A stretch of 53,407 nt of DNA from the NCBI RefSeq assembly GCF_001581005.1, contig NZ_LHZV01000048.1, forward strand, positions 1 to 53,407. The letters run 5' to 3'. A program made the position numbers and the translations under genes. Position 1 is the stretch's first letter. Every line of letters starts with the position of its first letter. Source of the DNA: Acetobacter orleanensis. Its GTDB lineage: Bacteria > Pseudomonadota > Alphaproteobacteria > Acetobacterales > Acetobacteraceae. Below the pieces are notes generated by a model, which saw nothing but the letters and a program-made list of their open reading frames with translations, did no database searches and was not told the origin of the DNA. This document shows, in pieces, positions 25,591 to 32,715 of the stretch.

Positions 25591-26503
25591 AGCACAGCTC
25601 CGGGCCAAGGCAGGCCGCCCCTAGAATACCAGCATCTTTCCCTAGAATGGCGCGCCGGAGCAGGGGCTGCGTGGTGGGGGAGAGGATACGCTCCCGCACC
25701 GCGTGGTCCAGTGTCTGCACAAGCAGGGCGGAATTACTCAGCCCCCCCGCGACTGGTACAACCGTGCTGCCAATGACGTTGAGAATATGGGCTAGCGCGG
25801 CGCTGGTATAGGTCATCCAGACAGACAGGGTGCGTGTCGCCTGTCTATCACCGTCTTCCCAAAGTTTTAGAATGGCATGGCTTGTTTCCGGCTTTCCACC
25901 GGCCCACAGATGCAGGCGCTCAAGAGATCTGGCCCCTGCAATGGTATCAAGACATCCCGACTGACCACACCCACAGCGGAACAGGGGAACGGCTGCGGCA
26001 ATGTCATCAGGGTCTGTCAGCAAGGGCGGCGCGATAACAACCGGCGCGTGGCCTAACTCTCCTGTAACGCCCCCCAGACCGGGCACAATCTGCCCATCCA
26101 GCACAAAGCCGCCGCCAATGCCTGTGCCCAGAATCAGGCCAAACACATTCCGGTGTCCCTTTGCGGCTCCAAAACGGGCTTCCGCCAGAGCAAAGCAGTC
26201 GGCATCATTCCCGATGCGGACAAGGCGCTGGGTGCGTTGGCTAAGCCGTTCTCTCAGCGGTGTGGTGCGGATACCGGGAATATTAGCTGCATGGACATGG
26301 CCGGTCTGCGGGTTTTCAACACCCGCAATGGCAAGATGCAGCGGCACGTCCGGATACGGGGCGCAGAGCGTGTGCAGCACATTGATAAAAGCGTCGGCAT
26401 CGTCAACCGGAGTTGGCACGGCGTGGCGCTGTTCCAGTCTGCCATCAGGATGGACGAGAGCAAAATCGATAAACGATCCGCCGATGTCTGCACAAAGAAG
26501 CAT
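25577..26503 (-). CDS. ROK family amino-sugar kinase (GlcNAc and/or MurNAc kinase)
   Basis: A 308-residue ROK kinase beginning MLLCADIGGSFIDFALV, with the ATP-binding GTGIGGGFV, the catalytic Asp in RIGNDADCFALAEARFG, and the zinc motif CGCGQSGCLD. NagK-type ROK kinases phosphorylate GlcNAc at O6. No MurNAc-specific kinase is encoded nearby, but murQ is in the same operon, so this kinase may also accept MurNAc; that is inference. The ATG at 26503 gives the usual N-terminus; the frame is open to 26569. It is the first gene of the operon and reads divergently from the ROK regulator. Confidence 0.9.
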   Translation of the reverse strand: MLLCADIGGSFIDFALVHPDGRLEQRHAVPTPVDDADAFINVLHTLCAPYPDVPLHLAIAGVENPQTGHVHAANIPGIRTTPLRERLSQRTQRLVRIGNDADCFALAEARFGAAKGHRNVFGLILGTGIGGGFVLDGQIVPGLGGVTGELGHAPVVIAPPLLTDPDDIAAAVPLFRCGCGQSGCLDTIAGARSLERLHLWAGGKPETSHAILKLWEDGDRQATRTLSVWMTYTSAALAHILNVIGSTVVPVAGGLSNSALLVQTLDHAVRERILSPTTQPLLRRAILGKDAGILGAACLGPELCYDAC

Positions 26504-26606
26504 AAGGACATCCGTGATTAAAGGCGCTGGGGGCACAGACACGCAGACACTGCGCGCCGTTAAATCCATTCTCTTCCGGGTTAGTATTTCAAAGGGAGTT
26601 TGTAAA

Positions 26607-26659
26607 TATCATTCCGTCTGTTTGCACAACTTGTTTCATGATATAAATTATCATTCCGT
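26607..26659. promoter_or_regulatory. Two direct copies of an 11-bp motif, candidate ROK-regulator operators
   Basis: TATCATTCCGT occurs at 26607-26617 and again at 26649-26659. The start points are 42 bp apart, close to four DNA turns, in the space between the divergent kinase operon and the ROK regulator. NagC-type repressors are known to bind pairs of sites and loop DNA. A partial inverted copy occurs before the receptor gene at 27979. Confidence 0.6.
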
Positions 26660-26685
26660 ATCGTTTTGCAGCGTGAGAGCCGAAT

Positions 26686-27825
26686 ATGCTGTCTTCAGGT
26701 CATTATCAAATTCTCAGCATTCTCAGCCGCAAAGGGGCAAAAAGCCGGAGCGAACTGGCAGCGGAATTAGGGCTGAGTAAGGCGGGTATTTCGGCTTTGG
26801 TGCGGGACTTGCTGGAGAAGCATATCCTGAGCGAGCAGGAGCCTGTGCATGGAGCGGGCCGTCCATCCGTGCCGCTGGTTGTGCGGGCTAATGCGGCCTC
26901 CTTTATTGGTATTTCCTTGCAGGACGATCCCGCCGTTGTGGTGTTGACCGACTTGCATGGAACTACCCTGAACAGGGTTGAACTCCCCCGGTTGGCGGAG
27001 CCGGAAGCCTGTATTGCTCTTCTGGCCAGTACAGTGAAAACCGTGCGCTCTGCGCTGCCGCGTGACCGAGGAAAGCTGTCCGGCATTGGCCTTGCGCTAC
27101 CGGGTTTTGTGGCGCGGGACCGGCAAACCTGCCTGACCTGCACTGCACTGGGGTGGCGGAATATTAACATCGGCGCGGCGCTGGCTGAACGAACAGGCCT
27201 GCCAGTGTGGGTGGAGAATGACGCCAAGGCACTGATTCTTGGGGAGCAACTGTTTGGCCCGCTGAAAGGCAGCCCGGATTTCAGTATGATTTTTGTAAGC
27301 CACGGCATTGGGTGTGCCCATATTGTCAATGGCCGTCTGTTATGGGGCAATGCCGGTGGGGCGGGGGAGATCTCCCACGCACCCATAACCGTGGATATGC
27401 CGCAGGCTTTGCCTTGCCGATGTGGGAATCGCGGGTGTCTGGAAACAGTGGCGTCTCTTCTGGCCATCGGGAATGCCGCCAGACTGGCAAATCTGCCGAC
27501 AAATATGCAGGATTTAACCCGTTTGGCGGCGGAGGGGCGTGCGGAGGCGGTCAGTATTCTCCACAGAGCGGGCTCTGCCATGGGCATTGCCACAGCGCAA
27601 CTTATCCAGATGCTCGACCCCAGCCATGTTGTGGTGATGCTTGACCCGGCTTTGAAAGACGGCGTGTACGGCCACGCCCTGCAGTATGAAGCTGAATCTC
27701 ACATTCTTCATCGCACAAATGCCTGTACCATGATCAATTTTCGAGATTTTGCGCCAGACAGCTTCGCACGTGGGGCCGCCAGTCTGGCCATGCGGTATTT
27801 CATTTTCGGGCATGGCGGGATCTGA
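26686..27825 (+). CDS. ROK family transcriptional regulator, NagC/Mlc-like
   Basis: A 379-residue repressor-type ROK protein: an N-terminal winged helix (about residues 5-60, ILSILSRKGAKSRSELAAEL and GLSKAGISALVRDLLEK), then a ROK sugar-sensing domain with GIGLALPGFV, WVENDAKALILGE and the zinc motif CRCGNRGCLE. NagC responds to GlcNAc-6-phosphate, an intermediate predicted here. It is divergent from the kinase-cutC-symporter-namZ-murQ operon and upstream of the receptor-transporter-nagB-hexosaminidase group, so it likely controls both arms. The ATG at 26686 fits the usual N-terminus. Confidence 0.92.
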   Translation: MLSSGHYQILSILSRKGAKSRSELAAELGLSKAGISALVRDLLEKHILSEQEPVHGAGRPSVPLVVRANAASFIGISLQDDPAVVVLTDLHGTTLNRVELPRLAEPEACIALLASTVKTVRSALPRDRGKLSGIGLALPGFVARDRQTCLTCTALGWRNINIGAALAERTGLPVWVENDAKALILGEQLFGPLKGSPDFSMIFVSHGIGCAHIVNGRLLWGNAGGAGEISHAPITVDMPQALPCRCGNRGCLETVASLLAIGNAARLANLPTNMQDLTRLAAEGRAEAVSILHRAGSAMGIATAQLIQMLDPSHVVVMLDPALKDGVYGHALQYEAESHILHRTNACTMINFRDFAPDSFARGAASLAMRYFIFGHGGI

Positions 27826-27978
27826 AACAGCCGCAAGACTAGCCCGAAATTGTGTCTTTCATGCAACGAATAGCGAGGCTGTAACATAAAATCTTTATTC
27901 GCATCATGAATTAAATCGTTCTCTTTAAACCCCCATTGCATACTAACAACGAAATTTGCAGGGTTACGTTTCTATTCA

Positions 27979-27986
27979 GGAATGAT
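27979..27986 (-). promoter_or_regulatory. Inverted partial copy of the ATCATTCC core before the TonB receptor
   Basis: GGAATGAT is the reverse complement of ATCATTCC, the first eight bases of the conserved core in the two repeats at 26607 and 26649. It lies about 40 bp upstream of the receptor start, which could place the receptor arm under the same regulator. Eight bases is short, so support is moderate. Confidence 0.4.
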
Positions 27987-28024
27987 GTGGGGCGTTTCCA
28001 CCATCGGGCGAGGGGGTTGTTATC

Positions 28025-30451
28025 ATGCGTCTTTCATTGCGTCAGCTTTCAGTCTCCTGTGTTGCGTTGACAGGGCTTCTCGCCACGTCCGCGCAGGCAC
28101 AGTCAGCACCTGCTGCGTCCTCTGGGCATCAGGTTAAAAAGACTTCCAGACCCTCTGGCCCGGTCAGGAAAAAAACAACTACTGGTAACGGGCTGAGTTC
28201 CTCCGTTCTTGGCCAGTTTACGGGGTCTACAGAAGAAATTTCTGTTACCAGCCACTCAGTGTCTTCAACCGGGGTTACCAACCGAACACCCGGTGGTGGC
28301 CTGATGCCGCACCAGACCGCCCCGCGCTCTCAAAGTGGCATTACGAGAGACTTTATTGCCAAACAGGCTCCGTCTTCAAATATCACGTCTTTGATTGCAG
28401 ATTTGCCGGGTGTTACCGTCACCAGTCAGGACCCTTTCGGCATGACGGGGGACCACCTTCAGGTGCGAGGTCTGAATGAAACGCAGATGGGCTACCTGTT
28501 TGAAGGCGCGCCTTTGGCGGACCCGATCAATTATGCTCCCTATACCTCTACACTGATCGATTCTGAAAATCTTGGTTCTGTGACAGTGTCACAGGGAGCA
28601 CCTGATCTTAACGCGCCATTTTACAACGCGGTTGGCGGCCAGATTACGGCAACGGCCCTTAACCCGTCCCGTAAGGCTGGGGGATTTCTGGATCTCGGCG
28701 GTGGCTCCTACAGCTATAATAAGGAGTTTATCCGTCTGGATACAGGCACTATCGGTAATTCCGGTGTGCGCGGCTATGTGTCTTTCTCGCATACTGGCTA
28801 CAATAACGGCGCACGCGGGCCGGGTGGCCTGTTCCGGTATCATCTGGATTCAAAGTTTGTAAAAGAATGGGGTGACGGAAACAGCATTTCCGCTATTTTT
28901 TCCTATAACCGGCAGGAAGCAACCTCATGGCGGTCTCCCAACAAAGCCCAGTGGGACCAGTATGGGGTGGGTTTCTCTTACGACAAGCATTTCTCGCCGG
29001 GTGATTCCCAGTATTACAAGCTGAACCGGCAGAACCTGAACCAGCAGCTTATTGTTCTACCCATGAACTTTACGCTGGCGGACAATTTGCATCTGCATGT
29101 GTCGCCTTATTTTGTCCACCAGTTTGGTCCGTCGTTGGGGGGTGAAAATATTCCTGCATCTGGCGGATATTTTGGTACGCAGCAATATGGGGACCTGAAT
29201 GTCGGCACACCGGTTAACGGCAAAATTCTCACCTCTAGCCGAGACCCATGGAACCAGAAAACCGGCGGTATGAATATCTCGGCTGACTGGCGGATTTCCA
29301 AAAGCAACACATTTTCCTTCGGGTGGTGGTATGCCTACACCACGCATGAGGAACTGTCTGATTTCCGCCCGGTCTATGCCGATGGGAGTGGCTGGTCTGG
29401 TGATGTCATCCGCGTGGGTGGAAAAATCCTTACTGGGTATGATCTTAACTTCATGCAGCAGGTTAACACCCTCTTTATTGCTGATACGCAAAAGCTGCTG
29501 AATGATAAACTAACTCTCAGTGCTGGCTTTCGTGTGGCTATGGTCTCCCGTCAGGGCACAAATCTTGTGCCGGGGGCGGACCCGTATAAAATGCAGGGTA
29601 ATTATTTTGAGCCGCTGCCACAGTTTTCCGCCAGCTACATGATCACGCCGAAAGATCAGATTTTCATTAATGGCACAACATCCTTCCGTGCGCCGGAATC
29701 TGTGGAAGCCTATTCGCAGATTTTTGACCCCAATGCCGCACATGCCACCATGCAGCCGCAGAGCCTGAAGCCTGAATATTCCATCAGTGAGGAAATCGGC
29801 TATCGCCATCAGGGAAATTTCTACAATTTCTCTATGTCTCTGTTTAACATCAATCTGACAAACCATCAGGTTACGTCCACCGGCTATATCCCCAATACCA
29901 ACATGATGGTGGCATCACCCATCAATATTGGTGGGCAGACCTCCCGTGGTGTGCAGGCGGAAGTCGGGCTGGCGCGTTGGCACCATTTCAGCCCCTATCT
30001 GTCCGGGCAGTTTCTGCATTCCACGTTTGACAATAACTTCAACACAGGCAGTGGATATTTGCCCACGGCCGGTAAAACTGCCGTTCAGGCTCCCAAATTC
30101 ACAGGTGCTATTGGCCTGAATTATGATGATGGGCGCTTCTTCGGCAATTTTGATCTGCGCTATGTGGATACGCAGTACACTACCTTCATGAATGATGAGA
30201 AAATGCCAGCCTATGTCACTTCCAATCTGACGCTGGGCTATCGCATGAAATCCTTCAGCTATCTGAAGCACCCCCAGATTCAGCTTAACCTGACCAATGT
30301 CGGGGATAATCATTATCGCTCCGGGTCCAGCTACACGGCCAATGCGCACCCGCATATCACCTCCACGGGGGCGGTGGCGGCAGGGAGCGCGCCAGTTTAC
30401 TATGTTGGCGGGGTGTTTGCCGCTATGGTTTCAGTCTCCTCCGGGTTTTAA
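28025..30451 (+). CDS. TonB-dependent outer-membrane receptor
   Basis: An 808-residue receptor: a signal peptide (cleavage near AQA, residue 25), a basic linker, a TonB-box-like EEISVTSH near residue 75, a plug domain (about 100-220, with SLIADLPGVTVTSQDPFG, LQVRGLNETQMGYLFEGAPL and VTVSQGAPDLNAPF) and a long beta-barrel ending ...VGGVFAAMVSVSSGF, a C-terminal aromatic-ending strand. The position between a NagC-like regulator and a NagP-like transporter points to chitooligosaccharides or muropeptide sugars as cargo; ferric siderophores are the generic alternative. It opens the plus-strand arm of the amino-sugar locus. Confidence 0.92.
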   Translation: MRLSLRQLSVSCVALTGLLATSAQAQSAPAASSGHQVKKTSRPSGPVRKKTTTGNGLSSSVLGQFTGSTEEISVTSHSVSSTGVTNRTPGGGLMPHQTAPRSQSGITRDFIAKQAPSSNITSLIADLPGVTVTSQDPFGMTGDHLQVRGLNETQMGYLFEGAPLADPINYAPYTSTLIDSENLGSVTVSQGAPDLNAPFYNAVGGQITATALNPSRKAGGFLDLGGGSYSYNKEFIRLDTGTIGNSGVRGYVSFSHTGYNNGARGPGGLFRYHLDSKFVKEWGDGNSISAIFSYNRQEATSWRSPNKAQWDQYGVGFSYDKHFSPGDSQYYKLNRQNLNQQLIVLPMNFTLADNLHLHVSPYFVHQFGPSLGGENIPASGGYFGTQQYGDLNVGTPVNGKILTSSRDPWNQKTGGMNISADWRISKSNTFSFGWWYAYTTHEELSDFRPVYADGSGWSGDVIRVGGKILTGYDLNFMQQVNTLFIADTQKLLNDKLTLSAGFRVAMVSRQGTNLVPGADPYKMQGNYFEPLPQFSASYMITPKDQIFINGTTSFRAPESVEAYSQIFDPNAAHATMQPQSLKPEYSISEEIGYRHQGNFYNFSMSLFNINLTNHQVTSTGYIPNTNMMVASPINIGGQTSRGVQAEVGLARWHHFSPYLSGQFLHSTFDNNFNTGSGYLPTAGKTAVQAPKFTGAIGLNYDDGRFFGNFDLRYVDTQYTTFMNDEKMPAYVTSNLTLGYRMKSFSYLKHPQIQLNLTNVGDNHYRSGSSYTANAHPHITSTGAVAAGSAPVYYVGGVFAAMVSVSSGF

Positions 30452-30457
30452 GGGGGA

Positions 30458-30521
30458 ACGCAGAGTTACAAACCCTGCGTGATCAACAGAGTTAAGGCAG
30501 GGAGCCGGAGGTTTCTCCGGC
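30458..30521 (+). promoter_or_regulatory. Two stem-loops between the receptor and the transporter gene
   Basis: ACGCAG at 30458-30463 pairs with CTGCGT at 30475-30480. GCCGGAG at 30504-30510 pairs with CTCCGGC at 30515-30521 around loop GTTT. Neither has a U-run. They may stabilise the receptor mRNA or lower expression of downstream genes. Confidence 0.4.
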
Positions 30522-30542
30522 CCGTTGCTGAAGGAGTGCGGT

Positions 30543-31844
30543 GTGCTCAGGTTTCCGATTGCAAGTCCGGCCGGTGCCTATGGCTGGCGGCCTGTGCTGA
30601 TTATGGCGGCCCTGTTTTTCAGTATCGGTTTTGTTACATGGCTAAACGGGCCGCTGATTACCTTCGTTCAGATTGCTTTTAACCTCAGTGATGTGGCGTC
30701 CTTTCTGGTGCCCGTCTGCTTTTATCTGGCGTATCTTGTTTTTCCCCTGCCGGCCACGCTTGTAGCGCGACGTATTGGCCTGCGGCGCGGCCTCGTTGTG
30801 GCTCTCGCCATTATGGCGGCGGGAACGCTGCTGTTTGGGGAGTGTGTGAATGGGCGGTGGTATGCAGGCGCTCTCAGCGGGCTGAGTGTAATTGGCGCGG
30901 GTCTTTCTCTGCTGCAAATTACCGTTAATCCGTATGTCAGCCTGCTGGGCGATCATGACCGTGCTGCCCAGCGCATTGCCATTATGGGCATTGCCAACAA
31001 ATTTGCAGGCATTGTTGCTCCGGTGCTGTTTGCGTTGATTGTCATGCCGGATGTCGGGCAGGTTGTCGCCAATATCAGCCACACGCCGGTTGGGCCGGTG
31101 CGGGATGCAGTGCTTACTCAATTTACGCATGCTGTCCATGTGCCCTATCAGGTTATGGCCGGATTGCTTTTGCTTCTGGCTGTATTGGTAGGGCGCGCAC
31201 CATTACCGGAAATTACGCTTGAAGCCGCGGAGCAGCAGAGCATACCCGCGCGCAAGGCCCAGCCCGCGTGGCTGCTGACAGGCGTATTCGCCATGTTCCT
31301 CTATGTTGGTGTGGAGGTTATGGCCGGGGACGCTATTGGCCTGTTTGGGCATTCCTTCGGACTTTCTCTCGATATTACAAAATATCTGACAGCCCTTACG
31401 CTGGCATCCATGATGCTGGGGTATCTGGCTGGTATGGTGATTGTGCCGCGCTTTATCAGTCAGGATGGCTATATGCTTACCTGCTGTGTGCTGGGCATTC
31501 TCATCTGTCTGGCGGCCCTTGTCGCGCCGGGTGTCGTTCCGGTTTTCTGTGTGGCCCTGCTTGGGTTTGCCAATGCCATGATTCTGCCCGCCCTGTTTCC
31601 CATTGTTCTGGCTGAAGCTGGGTCTGATGGTGCAAAGGCCACGGCGTTTCTGGTTATGGCTTATTCTGGTGGTGCCGTGTTGCCGCAGATTTTTGTGCAT
31701 ATCGCGCCCATGCTTGGCAATCTGCACGCCTTCATGGTACTGGTTATCCCGGCCTATCTTTTTATTGCTGGGTGGAGCATGGCTCTGCGCGCCAAGACAG
31801 GTGCTCCGGTTCCTGAATCCCTGATTACTTCGGCTGGAGACTGA
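30543..31844 (+). CDS. nagP: MFS sugar transporter, NagP/FucP-like
   Basis: A 433-residue, 12-helix major facilitator of the fucose/glucose/GlcNAc group. The segment GFVTWLNGPLITFVQIAFNL (helix 1, shown as GFVTWLNGPLITFVQ) is characteristic of this group, and the MGIANKFAGIVAPVLFALIV and QITVNPYVSLLG helices match too. The GTG at 30543 is chosen for its AAGGAG 6 nt upstream; the frame is open from a TTG at 30525. nagB starts 6 nt after its stop, so GlcNAc or glucosamine is the likely substrate. It is a non-PTS importer, so a cytoplasmic kinase is needed, as encoded at 25577. Confidence 0.85.
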   Translation: MLRFPIASPAGAYGWRPVLIMAALFFSIGFVTWLNGPLITFVQIAFNLSDVASFLVPVCFYLAYLVFPLPATLVARRIGLRRGLVVALAIMAAGTLLFGECVNGRWYAGALSGLSVIGAGLSLLQITVNPYVSLLGDHDRAAQRIAIMGIANKFAGIVAPVLFALIVMPDVGQVVANISHTPVGPVRDAVLTQFTHAVHVPYQVMAGLLLLLAVLVGRAPLPEITLEAAEQQSIPARKAQPAWLLTGVFAMFLYVGVEVMAGDAIGLFGHSFGLSLDITKYLTALTLASMMLGYLAGMVIVPRFISQDGYMLTCCVLGILICLAALVAPGVVPVFCVALLGFANAMILPALFPIVLAEAGSDGAKATAFLVMAYSGGAVLPQIFVHIAPMLGNLHAFMVLVIPAYLFIAGWSMALRAKTGAPVPESLITSAGD

Positions 31845-31850
31845 TTTTTT

Positions 31851-32645
31851 ATGAAAATCGTCATATGTTCCGATGCCGCGCAAACACGGCGGCTGGCGGC
31901 GCAGGTGCTTGCACAACAGGTGCGGAGCAAACCAAACTCAGTGCTTGGTCTTGCTACTGGCCGCACTATGGAAGCTATTTATGCGCAACTGGCAGAAAAA
32001 GCGCAGAATGAAGCGCTAGATTTCAGTGACGTGACGACATTCAATCTGGACGAATATATTGGTCTCGCGGCAAACCACCCGCAGTCCTACCGCTATTATA
32101 TGCAAGAGCATCTTTTCGGGCTGATTAATATTTCAGCTGAGAATACGCATGTGCCAGATGGGACTGCTGAGGATGTAAAGGCCGAAGCGCGTTCTTACGA
32201 AAATCGTATCGCACAGGCTGGTGGGATAGACCTCCAGTTACTCGGGCTTGGCGAAAATGGGCATATTGGATTTAATGAACCTCTTTCCGCGTTAAACAGC
32301 CGCACACATGTTGTGACACTGGCTCAGGCAACCCTGCGGCAAAATGCGGGGATGTTTAACAACGATATGGAGCAGGTGCCCACCCGTGCATTAACCATGG
32401 GGACTGGCACTATTCTGGATGCGCGAGAAGCATTGCTTGTGGTAACAGATGCTAAAAAAGCTGAGATTATAGCGCGTGTTATTGAAGGCCCGGTAAGCGC
32501 GCTTGTGCCGGGGTCCGCTTTGCAACTCCACCCACATTGCCTTGTATTGCTGGATGCTGCCGCTGCATCGCGCCTGACGCAGCGGGAGGCCATTTTCTGG
32601 CAGATGCAGCATGACCCGGACTTGCGCGCCTTACTTTCCGCCTGA
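31851..32645 (+). CDS. nagB: Glucosamine-6-phosphate deaminase
   Basis: Converts glucosamine-6-phosphate to fructose-6-phosphate and ammonia. The 264-residue protein has LGLATGRTMEAIYAQL (substrate-binding phosphate loop), FNLDEYIGL with the catalytic Asp near residue 67, and LGLGENGHIGFNEP with the active-site His. It is coupled to the nagP-like gene (6-nt gap) and followed by the hexosaminidase gene after 70 nt. The preceding step, GlcNAc-6-phosphate deacetylase (nagA), is not encoded anywhere in this window. Confidence 0.97.
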   Translation: MKIVICSDAAQTRRLAAQVLAQQVRSKPNSVLGLATGRTMEAIYAQLAEKAQNEALDFSDVTTFNLDEYIGLAANHPQSYRYYMQEHLFGLINISAENTHVPDGTAEDVKAEARSYENRIAQAGGIDLQLLGLGENGHIGFNEPLSALNSRTHVVTLAQATLRQNAGMFNNDMEQVPTRALTMGTGTILDAREALLVVTDAKKAEIIARVIEGPVSALVPGSALQLHPHCLVLLDAAAASRLTQREAIFWQMQHDPDLRALLSA

Positions 32646-32715
32646 AAAAGACCACGACCTTTCTGCATAAGGCAGGCTGCTTTCAGAGCCGTTGCCATAA
32701 AAAAGAGGACGCAGC

